A stretch of 60,574 nucleotides of DNA from CBDUBS01 sp965365445 (GTDB lineage Bacteria > Bacteroidota > Rhodothermia > Rhodothermales > DASSAV01): positions 1 through 60,574 of the forward strand of contig CBDUBS010000003.1 of the NCBI GenBank assembly GCA_965365445.1. Direction: 5' to 3'. The notes under the pieces are model-generated. The model saw only the letters and a program-made list of their open reading frames with translations. It ran no database searches and was not told the DNA's origin. Each line of letters begins with the position of its first letter. Within the stretch, counting starts at the first letter, position 1. The translations under genes were made by a program, and so were the position numbers. Below, in pieces: positions 51,618 through 60,515 of the stretch.

Positions 51618-52196
51618 ATGATTCCGTTTGCCGACCTCTTTTTGAGCATTCACCTGGTCCTCTTGCTGGGGTTCATCGGGGTGACGTCGGTGCTGATGCT
51701 GGTAACCCTGACCAACCGGCTCCGGCTCCGCCGGGTAGCGCTTACATGGCGTGCCGGGCCGTGGCGCGGTTTGCCGGTATGGCCGGTTCTTTTCCTCCTC
51801 GCGATTCTCGGACTGCTTCTCGCGGCGGTTACCGCCGGGCGGCCCGTCGATGAAAGCATCTTCCTGGGCTATTTCCTCGGAGGGCTCTTCTGGCTCGTTT
51901 CCGCCGTCTACTCCACCTCCGTCGTCGTGACGGATTATGGCGTCGTTACGAATGTCAACTATGCCGAGCAAGCCGTAGCATGGGGTCAGATCGTGGATTA
52001 TTTTTCCTTTTCCAGCCCGGGGCGGGAAGGATACGTGTTCATTTATGTGGATGCCGGAGGGTCGCGCCACCGTCTGGAACTCATCGTTCCGCCGGAGCAA
52101 CACAAACGGTTTCAGGCCATCATGTCCTCCCGGCTGGATGCCCGTTTCGAGTATACCTATCAGCAACTCTACGGCAAGGAAGCGCTTGAAGGCTAA
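51618..52196 (+). CDS. Unknown membrane protein with C-terminal PH-like domain
   Basis: From ATG 51618 (TTG 51594 is possible) it has 192 residues. Three hydrophobic stretches are visible: FADLFLSIHLVLLLGFIG, VWPVLFLLAILGLLLAAV and LGYFLGGLFWLVSAVYST. A soluble C-terminus follows (VVVTDYGVVTNVNYAEQAVAWGQIVDYFSF onward), whose beta pattern with a final helix resembles bacterial PH-like domains. No catalytic motif is seen. It follows the BatA-like gene after about 50 bp and may share its transcript. Confidence 0.75.
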   Translation: MIPFADLFLSIHLVLLLGFIGVTSVLMLVTLTNRLRLRRVALTWRAGPWRGLPVWPVLFLLAILGLLLAAVTAGRPVDESIFLGYFLGGLFWLVSAVYSTSVVVTDYGVVTNVNYAEQAVAWGQIVDYFSFSSPGREGYVFIYVDAGGSRHRLELIVPPEQHKRFQAIMSSRLDARFEYTYQQLYGKEALEG

Positions 52197-52360
52197 TTTC
52201 TGCGGAACCCTCGGGGTTGCCTCTCTCCTCCGCTCGCATCTGCCTGCCTATGCTCCACCAACCGTGGCCTTACGGTACGGTTTATGCTCTGACGAATAGG
52301 TAAGATATGCGCCGTATTGTCAGTCGAATCAACTAGTCGTTACACTACTCCGCTCAGCCT

Positions 52361-53686
52361 TTGTATCCAACCCAACAGCCCGTTAGCGAGTCGGCCATTC
52401 TGGTCGGCGTCATCACACCGGAAGTATCCCGGTGGGACGCAGAAGACTCTCTCGATGAACTCGCGTTACTGGCCGATACGGCCGGCGCTCATGTTACAGA
52501 CCGGCTCACGCAGTCGCTTCCCCATGCCGTAGCGGCTACCTACCTCGGAAAGGGGAAAGTAAACGAGCTCAAGCAGCTCGTCGGTATGCGCGGCACCGAT
52601 GTGGTCATTTTCGATACGGACCTCACGCCCATCCAGCTGCGCAACCTCGAGCGAGAGCTCGGGTGCAAGCTGGTGGACCGTACCGGCTTGATCCTGGACA
52701 TCTTTGCCCGCCGGGCAAAAACGGCTACCGCGAAAACACAGGTCGAACTGGCCCAACTGGATTATCTGCGTACCCGCCTGACCCGGCAATGGACGCACCT
52801 CTCCCGGCAGAAAGGGGGTATCGGAACGAAAGGGCCCGGCGAAACGCAGATCGAAACCGACCGGCGGCTCATCGGGGCGCGCATCGCCTCGCTGCGCGAA
52901 CGCCTGGACCGGATCGACCGGCAACGGGTGACGCAACGCAAAGGACGCTCCGAGTTTACCCGCGTATCGCTGGTCGGCTATACCAACGCCGGTAAATCCA
53001 CGCTGATGAACGCACTGGCCGGCACCAGCGTACTGGCGGAAAACAGGCTCTTCGCCACACTCGATGCCACCACGCGCCTCGTCGCGCTCACACAGAACAA
53101 GCGTATCCTGCTCTCCGACACGGTCGGGTTCATCCGGAAGCTTCCTCACCGGCTCATCGAGAGCTTCAAGAGCACCCTGGATGAAGTCCGCGAAAGCGAT
53201 GTGTTGGTGTACGTCGTCGATGTAACCCATCCGTCCTTCGAGCAGCACATCGAAGTGCTCCGGGAAACCTTGAACGAACTGGGAGCGCAGGATAAACCGC
53301 TTCTGTACGTGTTCAATAAAATAGACGCCCTCCAGGAGCCGGCGTTGCTGGCCTCCATCCATGAGGAGTACGCGGACGCGGCCTTCGTATCGGCCGCCCG
53401 GGGCATCGGGCTGGAAGACCTGAAGGCAAGGCTGCTCGAAGTCATCGAACGGGATTTCGTGGAACGGGTGGCCTACGTACCCGTCAGCGAGCCCCGGGCC
53501 ATCGCGCACATCCACCGCGTCGCGGATGTGCTTTCCGAGGAATATGTGCTGGCGAAAAACGGGGAGGAGGGCAAAAACGCCGAGCCCGTGGCCCGCCTGC
53601 ACTTCCGCACCGCAAGGAAAAACGAGAAGGACCTGTCGCACTTGCTCGCCCGGTATGCCGGGATCACCCCGGTAGGTCCCGGTTGA
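52361..53686 (+). CDS. hflX: Ribosome-associated GTPase HflX
   Basis: The 441-residue GTPase splits or rescues stalled 70S ribosomes after stress. It begins at TTG 52361, the only in-frame candidate giving the full N-terminal domain. That domain contains YLGKGKVNEL and FDTDLTPIQLRNLE. The linker GGIGTKGPGETQIETDRR is the HflX signature. The G domain has G1 GYTNAGKST at 206-214, G2 ATLDATTR, G3 DTVGFIRKLP and G4 NKID. About 80 C-terminal residues follow. The 160 bp upstream show no gene. Confidence 0.96.
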   Translation: MYPTQQPVSESAILVGVITPEVSRWDAEDSLDELALLADTAGAHVTDRLTQSLPHAVAATYLGKGKVNELKQLVGMRGTDVVIFDTDLTPIQLRNLERELGCKLVDRTGLILDIFARRAKTATAKTQVELAQLDYLRTRLTRQWTHLSRQKGGIGTKGPGETQIETDRRLIGARIASLRERLDRIDRQRVTQRKGRSEFTRVSLVGYTNAGKSTLMNALAGTSVLAENRLFATLDATTRLVALTQNKRILLSDTVGFIRKLPHRLIESFKSTLDEVRESDVLVYVVDVTHPSFEQHIEVLRETLNELGAQDKPLLYVFNKIDALQEPALLASIHEEYADAAFVSAARGIGLEDLKARLLEVIERDFVERVAYVPVSEPRAIAHIHRVADVLSEEYVLAKNGEEGKNAEPVARLHFRTARKNEKDLSHLLARYAGITPVGPG

Positions 53687-53896
53687 GGTACGAAAGAGTG
53701 CCTTGAGACGTAACGGGATATTTGCTAAATACCGACGGGTACCGCCCTCCGGATTGGCCTGTCGGGCGTTATCGAAATTACGGAGCACCGCCTCCGGAGC
53801 CCCATACCGGCACGAGGATTGCCCCGTAGTATATCAGCATACGGCGGGAGGTAAAGGGGCCTTTTGCCATGTTGGCCATCGGGACAAGGACTATAT

Positions 53897-54562
53897 ATGA
53901 CAGTAGATAAATTAATCAGCCTGGCGACCCCTCCTCTCAAGCCCAGCGATACCGTAGAGCACGCGCTCGGCTTGATGATGGAGCTGCGTGTGCGCCACCT
54001 ACCGGTCGTCGATGATACGGGCGCCCTCGTGGGCCTGATATCGGAGGAACAACTGCTCGACGCCTTCAGCCCGGAGGTCGAGTTGACTCTCTTGATTCAT
54101 ACCCGCCCGTTGAGCGCCCGTCCGGATCATCACGTATTCGACGTAACGAAAAGTATGGTCCAGTTCGACCTGACGACGCTGCCCATAGCGGACGATGAAG
54201 GGCATTACGTCGGCCTGGTCAAACGCCACGACATCTTCGATCAGTTTGCCCGGATGCTTTCCACGCAAGAAACCGGGGCCATTCTTGCCCTGGAGATCGA
54301 GCCGAGAGACTACTCACTGGCCCGGCTGGTTCATACCATCGAGCAAAACGACGTAAAGGTGCTCTCCATTGCTTCGGAGCCGCCCGATTCGCCGGATGGA
54401 AAAATCCGGCTCACGCTCAAGCTGAACGTGACGGATGCCACCCGCGTGCGGCACATGCTCGAACACTACGGCTACCGGGTGGTGGCTTCGTTCGGGGAAA
54501 GCGAGGACGAGGAGGATTTGCTGCACCGGGTTCAGGAGTTCATGCGCTATCTCGAAGTGTGA
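53897..54562 (+). CDS. CBS-domain protein with ACT-like C-terminus (AcuB-like)
   Basis: ATG 53897 lies behind AAGGA, a good ribosome site. The 221 residues hold two CBS motifs (LMMELRVRHLPVVDDTGALVG and MVQFDLTTLPIADDEGHYVG). A C-terminal ACT-like domain follows (GAILALEIEPRDYSLARLVH to LKLNVTDATRVRHMLEHYGY). CBS pairs sense adenosine nucleotides. AcuB-like proteins with this layout are regulatory but their targets are mostly unknown. An imperfect palindrome (GGGATATTT and AAATACC) lies near 53715-53735. Confidence 0.85.
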   Translation: MTVDKLISLATPPLKPSDTVEHALGLMMELRVRHLPVVDDTGALVGLISEEQLLDAFSPEVELTLLIHTRPLSARPDHHVFDVTKSMVQFDLTTLPIADDEGHYVGLVKRHDIFDQFARMLSTQETGAILALEIEPRDYSLARLVHTIEQNDVKVLSIASEPPDSPDGKIRLTLKLNVTDATRVRHMLEHYGYRVVASFGESEDEEDLLHRVQEFMRYLEV

Positions 54563-54634
54563 ACCCTTCGCCGGGCCCTGCGGCCGGTTTCGCAAGGGGA
54601 CGCAGGGGCGCCCCCTTTTTCATGGACCCCCCGG

Positions 54635-55138
54635 ATGACTCGGTACATGGGGCAAGAACATGCATCCACCAGCGTGCTCCAGTCGCTGGTGCTGATTTCG
54701 ACGCTCTCGACGGCGGTAGACGTCGTACACTCCGTCCATGAGCGACGGGCCGGAAGGGATCCGTCGGGACAGGAGCCGGACGATGCGGCCCGGCAATTTC
54801 TCCGGGAGGCTTCCGCCGAACTGGATGATCTGTTGATGCGCCTCGTCGTTCGGGCGGGATACGCATCCGACGAGGAGGACCCGTCTGCATCGACCGTGCG
54901 GGCCTTCGATGGGTTGATGACCCTGCATCGCACCGCCAACATCCTCCATGAAATGCATCAGCGGTTGCTCAGCCTGTACCCTTCGGTGGCCGAGTCGCTT
55001 CTGGAGGAGGTGCGGAGCCTCGAGGCCGTGGTACGGCGCCTCGTACGGGGGGCGGGGGCCGACGAGCCGGATTCGGCCTTCGCGGTGGAGTCCGCCTTCC
55101 GGTTCAACAGGCGTATCCGGTTTGAAGTCCTCGCCTGA
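54635..55138 (+). CDS. Unknown helical protein upstream of gyrB
   Basis: The 167-residue soluble protein is mainly helical and acidic, for example DDAARQFLREASAELDDLLMRLVV and SLLEEVRSLEAVVRRLVRG. ATG 54635 is used and ATG 54647 is an alternative. I recognise no domain and see no signal or membrane segment. Codon use is like that of its neighbours. It lies between the CBS gene (72 bp) and gyrB (229 bp) and could be cotranscribed with the CBS gene. Confidence 0.6.
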   Translation: MTRYMGQEHASTSVLQSLVLISTLSTAVDVVHSVHERRAGRDPSGQEPDDAARQFLREASAELDDLLMRLVVRAGYASDEEDPSASTVRAFDGLMTLHRTANILHEMHQRLLSLYPSVAESLLEEVRSLEAVVRRLVRGAGADEPDSAFAVESAFRFNRRIRFEVLA

Positions 55139-55282
55139 GCGCAAATCGCGCACATCTTTCTCGAATGATGAGCGCGCCGTAACGTATTTTCCTCCGGCGC
55201 GCAGCGAAGCGTATTTCCCCGCCGCATCCATGCCCGGAGGGCGCTCGCTAGAGAACCGTTTCCTTCGGTGCGCGTTGAATTT

Positions 55283-55311
55283 TTGTTTATAGATGGTTGT
55301 TTTCAGATAAT
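55283..55311 (+). promoter_or_regulatory. Candidate gyrB promoter
   Basis: TTGTTT (55283-55288), a 17-bp spacer and GATAAT (55306-55311) lie in an A+T-rich patch of an otherwise G+C-rich 229-bp gap. Transcription would start near 55318, giving a 50-nt leader. The match is partial but the spacing is ideal. Confidence 0.5.
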
Positions 55312-55367
55312 TAAAACACCGGTGGAGACGCGGGGAAAAGCCCCCTCTTGCCTGGTGTGGGTGTAAT

Positions 55368-57323
55368 ATGAACATCGAAGAACCGATCGTTACCAACGGA
55401 TACGGTGCGTCCAGTATTCAGGTCCTGGAAGGGTTGGAAGCCGTGCGAAAACGCCCGGCCATGTACATTGGCGACGTGGGGACGCGCGGCCTGCATCACC
55501 TGGTTTACGAGGTCGTAGACAACTCGATCGACGAAGCGCTGGCCGGTTATTGCTCCCGTATCGACGTGGTGATCAACGAAGACAATTCGGTCACCGTAAC
55601 GGATAACGGGCGCGGCATCCCCGTGGACATGCACATGCAGGAAGGGCGCTCGGCGCTCGAAGTGGTCATGACGACCCTGCACGCCGGCGGCAAATTCGAC
55701 CGGAATACCTACAAGGTATCCGGCGGTCTGCACGGGGTCGGGGTGTCGTGCGTGAATGCGCTCTCGGTTCGCCTGGTAGCCACGGTCCGCCGGGACGGAT
55801 ATGAATGGCGGCAGGAATACCACGCCGGCAAACCCCTGGAACGCGTAGAGCGCATCCGGCCCCTGGAGCCCGGTGAGGAAACCGGAACGACGATCCGGTT
55901 CTGGCCCGACGACAGCATCTTTCAGGTAACCGAATACCGCTTCACCACGCTTTCGGAGCGCCTGCGCGAGCTTGCGTACCTCAACAGGCAGGTCGTGATC
56001 ACGCTGGAGGACCGCCGCGAAGAGGACGAGGAGCTGCGCCGCGAAGTCTATCATTTCGAGGGCGGCATCGTCGAGTTCGTGCAGTTCCTGGACGAATCCC
56101 GCACCCCGATCCAGCAGGAAATCATCTACATTTCCGATCCCGATGCCGACGTACCCGTCGAGCTGGCCATGCAGTACAACGAAGGGTACACCGAAAACGT
56201 GTTGTCGTTCGTAAACAACATCAACACGCATGAAGGGGGCACCCACGTGGCCGGGTTTCGCCGCTCGCTGACCCGCACGCTCAAGGTGTACTCCGAGCGC
56301 AACGGGTTGACGAAAAACAGCAAGATCGAACTGGACGGGAACGACTTCCGGGAGGGCCTCACGGCGGTCCTGTCGGTCAAGGTGGCGGAGCCGCAGTTCG
56401 AAGGGCAGACCAAAACCAAACTCGGCAACTCCGAGGTGCAGGGCGCCGTCGAAACGCTCATCAACGAAAAGCTGGCCGAGTGGTTGGACGACCATCCTCG
56501 GGAAGCCCGCCGGATCGTGGACAAGGTCGTGCTGGCCGCACAGGCCCGCGCCGCCGCCCGGCGAGCCCGGGAACTGGTGCAACGCAAGGGCGCTTTCTCG
56601 GGCGGGGGCCTCCCGGGCAAGCTGGCCGACTGCGCCTCGAAAGATCCGAACGAAAGCGAGCTGTTCCTGGTGGAAGGCGATTCGGCCGGCGGCTCGGCCA
56701 AACAGGCCCGGGACCGCCATTTTCAGGCCATCCTCCCGCTGCGCGGCAAAATCCTCAACGTCGAGAAAGCCCGGCTGGACCGGATCCTCGAAAACGACGA
56801 AATCAAGAACATCGTCACCGCGTTCGGCACGGGACTCGTTACCGCCGAGGAGGAGCTGGACCTCTCCCGCCTGCGGTACCACAAAATCGTGTTGATGACC
56901 GATGCCGACGTGGACGGGGCCCACATCCGGACCCTCTTGCTTACCTTCATTTATCGCCACCTGCGGCCCCTCGTCGAGCGCGGGTATATCTACATCGCCC
57001 TGCCCCCTCTGTACCGGGTGAAAAAGAACAAGGAAGAAATTTACGCCTGGAACGACGAGCAGCTTCAGGCGGCTGTCGCCCAGCTCTCGGGCGAAAACAG
57101 CAGCACCAGGCTGAACGTCCAGCGGTACAAAGGCCTCGGCGAAATGAACCCGGAACAGCTCTGGGAAACCACGATGAACCCGGATACGCGCCGCCTGCAA
57201 AACGTGACCATCGACGACGCCGCCGCCGCGGACCGTATCTTCAGCACCCTGATGGGCGACGCCGTCGAGCCCCGGCGCAAATTCATCGAACGGAATGCCA
57301 AGTACGCCACCATCGACGTCTGA
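55368..57323 (+). CDS. gyrB: DNA gyrase subunit B
   Basis: This is the ATPase subunit of DNA gyrase, which introduces negative supercoils. The 651-residue protein has the GHKL ATPase domain (RPAMYIGDVG, DNGRGIPVDMHMQEGRSALE, SGGLHGVGVSCVNALS). The transducer domain follows, then the TOPRIM domain with EGDSAGGSAKQARDR, ILNVEKARLDRIL and DADVDGAHIRTLLL. The C-terminus ends RRKFIERNAKYATIDV, typical of GyrB. The short length without the enterobacterial insertion is normal for this phylum. Its last 29 bp overlap the longest frame of the next gene. Confidence 0.97.
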   Translation: MNIEEPIVTNGYGASSIQVLEGLEAVRKRPAMYIGDVGTRGLHHLVYEVVDNSIDEALAGYCSRIDVVINEDNSVTVTDNGRGIPVDMHMQEGRSALEVVMTTLHAGGKFDRNTYKVSGGLHGVGVSCVNALSVRLVATVRRDGYEWRQEYHAGKPLERVERIRPLEPGEETGTTIRFWPDDSIFQVTEYRFTTLSERLRELAYLNRQVVITLEDRREEDEELRREVYHFEGGIVEFVQFLDESRTPIQQEIIYISDPDADVPVELAMQYNEGYTENVLSFVNNINTHEGGTHVAGFRRSLTRTLKVYSERNGLTKNSKIELDGNDFREGLTAVLSVKVAEPQFEGQTKTKLGNSEVQGAVETLINEKLAEWLDDHPREARRIVDKVVLAAQARAAARRARELVQRKGAFSGGGLPGKLADCASKDPNESELFLVEGDSAGGSAKQARDRHFQAILPLRGKILNVEKARLDRILENDEIKNIVTAFGTGLVTAEEELDLSRLRYHKIVLMTDADVDGAHIRTLLLTFIYRHLRPLVERGYIYIALPPLYRVKKNKEEIYAWNDEQLQAAVAQLSGENSSTRLNVQRYKGLGEMNPEQLWETTMNPDTRRLQNVTIDDAAAADRIFSTLMGDAVEPRRKFIERNAKYATIDV

Positions 57324-58335
57324 ACGGGCGCGTCCGTATATACGGCAGGTGTATCCTTTCGAGGGAGACGGCCCACCCGGCCCCGACCTCAGCCTCGTGA
57401 TTCCCGTTTATGAGGAAGAAGATTCCCTGCCGGAACTGGCCGAAGGCATTCGCCGGCACACCGAAGGCGTCGGCCTGACCTTCGAGGTCTGGTTCGTAGA
57501 CGACGGCTCCACCGACCGCTCCTGGGAGGTCATCGGGCGCTTGCACGAAGCGGATCCCCGCTTCGGCGGCATACGCTTCCGCCGGAACTACGGCAAGTCG
57601 GCCGCGCTGGCCGTCGGGTTCGAGCGGGCCGCCGGCCGATACGTCATCACCATGGATTCCGATCTCCAGGACGATCCGGCGGAGATCCCTTCCCTGGTGG
57701 CCCTGCTCGAAGAAGGCAACGACCTGGTAAGCGGGTGGAAGCAAACCCGGCACGACCCCCTGAGCAAAACCATCCCGAGCCGGTTCTTCAATTCCGTCAC
57801 GCGGGCGCTCTCGGGCATTCCCCTGCACGACTTCAACTGCGGCCTGAAAGCCTACCGCTGCGAGGTAGTAAAAAGCGTAAGGGTGTACGGAGAGCTCCAT
57901 CGCTACATCCCGGTGCTCGCCCGCTGGGAAGGCTACCGGCGAATCGTGGAAAAGCCCGTCCGGCACCACGCCCGCAAATTCGGAAGGACGAAGTTCGGCT
58001 TCGAGCGCTTCGTGCGCGGCTTTCTGGACCTGATCAGCGTCATGTTCCTGACCCGCTTCGCCGTCCGGCCGATGCACTTTTTCGGCACGCTCGGCACGTT
58101 GGCCTTCCTGGGAGGCGTGTTCATCAACCTGTGGCTGACCATCGACAAGTACGTGCTCGGCAACCCCATCGGAAGCCGCCCGCTGCTGTTCCTGGGTATG
58201 CTCATGATTCTCTTCGGAGCGCAGATGTTCACGACCGGCTTGCTGGGAGAGATGATCATCCGGCCGAGCATGGAACAGACCTCCTCATACCAGATACGGG
58301 AGGTAATCGAACCTCCGATCCCGTCGGCCTCCTGA
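57295..58335 (+). CDS. Family 2 polyprenyl-phosphate-type glycosyltransferase
   Basis: It is a dolichol/undecaprenyl-phosphate sugar transferase of the DPM1/ArnC/GtrB type. The GT-A domain shows LSLVIPVYEEEDSLPELA, VWFVDDGSTDRSW and the metal motif ITMDSDLQDDPAEI. Further on are DFNCGLKAYR and the amphipathic region KFGRTKFGFERFVRG. Two C-terminal membrane helices follow (MHFFGTLGTLAFLGGVFINL and LLFLGMLMILFGAQMFTTGL). ATG 57295 overlaps gyrB by 29 bp. GTG 57349 would avoid this and keep the domain. It heads a GT2-GT4-methyltransferase run. Confidence 0.9.
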   Translation: MPSTPPSTSERARPYIRQVYPFEGDGPPGPDLSLVIPVYEEEDSLPELAEGIRRHTEGVGLTFEVWFVDDGSTDRSWEVIGRLHEADPRFGGIRFRRNYGKSAALAVGFERAAGRYVITMDSDLQDDPAEIPSLVALLEEGNDLVSGWKQTRHDPLSKTIPSRFFNSVTRALSGIPLHDFNCGLKAYRCEVVKSVRVYGELHRYIPVLARWEGYRRIVEKPVRHHARKFGRTKFGFERFVRGFLDLISVMFLTRFAVRPMHFFGTLGTLAFLGGVFINLWLTIDKYVLGNPIGSRPLLFLGMLMILFGAQMFTTGLLGEMIIRPSMEQTSSYQIREVIEPPIPSAS

Positions 58336-58361
58336 CCGGGCGGACCCATCCCGTGGCATTC

Positions 58362-59543
58362 ATGCGCAACGGCTCCCGCCTATCCCTCGTCGTCGTGGGT
58401 CCTTCCTATCCCTACCGGGGCGGCATAGCCCATTTCACCGACAGGCTCGTAACGGGCTTGCGCGGCAGGGGCCACCGGGTGGATGTGGTAACGTTCAAAC
58501 GGCAGTACCCTTCGCTGCTGTTTCCCGGCGAGTCGCAGTTCGAACCCGGCTCCGAGACGGCGCCGACGGATGCGAGCCGCCTCATCGACACGCTCAACCC
58601 GCTTACCTGGATACGCACGGCCCGGCGCATAGCCCGCCTGAAACCCGATGCGGTGCTGTTCGGCTACTGGATGCCCTTCATGGCGCCGGCCTTTGGCGTC
58701 ATGGCCCGGTTGGTGCGGCGCGCCGGTATCCCGGTGCTGGTGCTGGCGCACAACGTCCTCCCCCATGAGCGCCACCGCGGCGACCTCTGGCTGAACCGGT
58801 TTTTCCTGAAAGCCGGAGGGGGGTTCGTCGTCATGTCGGATACGGTCCGGCGGGATCTGACCCGTGTGGGGGTGCAGGGCCCGGTAGAACGGGTGGCGCA
58901 CCCGGTATACGATACCTTCGGTCCTGCGATGGACCGTGATGGAGCCCGCCGTCGCCTTGATTTACCCCCGGATGCCCGGGTGCTCCTCTTTTTCGGCCTC
59001 ATCCGCAAATACAAGGGGCTTCACGTCCTGCTGCACGCCATGCCCGCTATCCTGGCGCGCCTCCCGGACGTCCACCTCGTCGTGGCGGGGGAGTTTTACG
59101 ACGATGCCGAGGCGTACAGGGACCAAATCCAGTCTCTGGAGATCGGGAGTCGGGTGCATATCCATGCCGGGTATGTACCGAACGAAGAAGTAGCCGTATT
59201 CTTCAGCGCCGCCGATCTTGTCGTGCAGCCGTACCTGTCCGCCACGCAGAGCGGCGTAGCCCAGATCGCGTTCCATTACGATCGCCCCGTCGTCGTGACG
59301 GATGTAGGCGGGCTCGGAGAAAGCGTTCCGGATGGGCGCGCCGGTTTCGTGACGCCGCCGAACGACCCGGATGCGTTGGCCGCCGCCATCCTGCAGTTCT
59401 TCGAAAACGACCTCGCCGCCCCCTTTACCGCCGGAGTGCAGGAAGAAAAGAAAAAATTCAGCTGGGATCGCGTGTACGAAGCCGTCGAACGCCTGGCCGA
59501 TCCACCATCCCCCGATAATCGGAGCAGGCCCCATGCAGTATGA
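58362..59543 (+). CDS. Family 4 glycosyltransferase
   Basis: From ATG 58362 (GTG 58353 is possible) it has 393 residues. The N-terminal GT-B domain begins LSLVVVGPSYPYRGGIAHFT. The donor domain shows LLFFGLIRKYKGLHVLLHA and the sugar-nucleotide loop SATQSGVAQIAFHYDRPVVV, followed by TDVGGLGESV. It lacks a clear EX7E, as seen in some GT4 subgroups. It lies 26 bp after the GT2 gene and its end overlaps the methyltransferase start by 11 bp, so the three genes form an operon for a cell-surface or exported glycan. Confidence 0.9.
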   Translation: MRNGSRLSLVVVGPSYPYRGGIAHFTDRLVTGLRGRGHRVDVVTFKRQYPSLLFPGESQFEPGSETAPTDASRLIDTLNPLTWIRTARRIARLKPDAVLFGYWMPFMAPAFGVMARLVRRAGIPVLVLAHNVLPHERHRGDLWLNRFFLKAGGGFVVMSDTVRRDLTRVGVQGPVERVAHPVYDTFGPAMDRDGARRRLDLPPDARVLLFFGLIRKYKGLHVLLHAMPAILARLPDVHLVVAGEFYDDAEAYRDQIQSLEIGSRVHIHAGYVPNEEVAVFFSAADLVVQPYLSATQSGVAQIAFHYDRPVVVTDVGGLGESVPDGRAGFVTPPNDPDALAAAILQFFENDLAAPFTAGVQEEKKKFSWDRVYEAVERLADPPSPDNRSRPHAV

Positions 59544-60354
59544 CCCGGTAAAAGATTACCTCGGCGGATTCTTCAGCCGCCGCCCCGTTCTCCAGCGCGT
59601 GTTCTATCGTTTACTCGACGTGTTCTTTTTGCGCGCCTGGTACGTGCAGCGGGAACTCCGTCGCCTCATCGAGCGCCTGCCGAAAGATCGCCCCCTCGAC
59701 GTACTCGATGCCGGTACTGGCTTCGGCCAGTACGCCTACTTTATCGCCCGCTCCTTTCCCCATGCGCGCATCCTGGCCGTGGACATCAAACAGGACTACC
59801 TCGACAACGCCCGCCGCTTTTTCGAGCGCACGCCGCTGCGGGGCAGGGTGCAGTTTGCCAACGAGGACCTCACCCGCCTTCAGGCCGAAGGTCCGTTCGA
59901 CCTCATTCTGTCGGTGGACGTAATGGAACACATCGAGGACGACCGGGCCGTTTTCCGCAACTTCGCACGGGTTCTCCGGCCGGGCGGCTACGTCGTCATC
60001 AACACCCCATCCGATCAGGGCGGCTCGGACGTCGGGGCGGAAGGGCAGGAAAGCTTCATCGGCGAGCACGTCCGGGACGGATACAACCTCCACGAACTCC
60101 GGGAAAAGCTGGAGGAAGCCGGTCTGCAACCTGTCCGTAGCCTGTACACCTACGGGCGCTACGGCTCTCTGGCCTGGCGGATGCTCATCAAAACCCCCAT
60201 CCGCCTCCTCGACCGGAGCCGGGCGGCCGCATTGCTTCTGCCCTTCTACTACCTCCCCGTTTTCCCGGTAGGTTACGCCCTCAATGCGGCCGACCTGCGG
60301 CAAACCAACCCCACCGGCACCGGCCTGCTAGTCGTGGCCCGAAAACCGGAGTGA
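59533..60354 (+). CDS. Class I SAM-dependent methyltransferase
   Basis: ATG 59533 gives 273 residues. The Rossmann motif I is VLDAGTGFGQYAYFIAR, motif II is ILAVDIK and the post-II acidic stretch is FDLILSVDVMEHIEDD, with LRPGGYVVINTPSD as the last strand. The C-terminus contains one hydrophobic stretch (AAALLLPFYYLPVFPVGYAL) that may sit on the membrane. It probably methylates a sugar or glycolipid made by the two preceding glycosyltransferases. The substrate is inferred from context only. Confidence 0.85.
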   Translation: MQYDPVKDYLGGFFSRRPVLQRVFYRLLDVFFLRAWYVQRELRRLIERLPKDRPLDVLDAGTGFGQYAYFIARSFPHARILAVDIKQDYLDNARRFFERTPLRGRVQFANEDLTRLQAEGPFDLILSVDVMEHIEDDRAVFRNFARVLRPGGYVVINTPSDQGGSDVGAEGQESFIGEHVRDGYNLHELREKLEEAGLQPVRSLYTYGRYGSLAWRMLIKTPIRLLDRSRAAALLLPFYYLPVFPVGYALNAADLRQTNPTGTGLLVVARKPE

Positions 60355-60515
60355 AAGTATCGATGCCGTATGCAGTTCAACGCTTTTGACTGCATAAACT
60401 CAGCGGAACGATCGGGCCTTAAGCCTGATGACGGTAGATAGCGCTTTGGATCAGTTGAACGCCAATGATTGCAAGCCCGAGGCCCTCTCGCGATGGCAGG
60501 TAGGGGACCGGCCTG

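Noticed and set aside
55311..57200. Long antisense frame of 629 codons opposite gyrB
   Set aside because: It is a shadow of the strongly conserved gyrB reading frame. The His/Val/Gly-rich product has no domain pattern.
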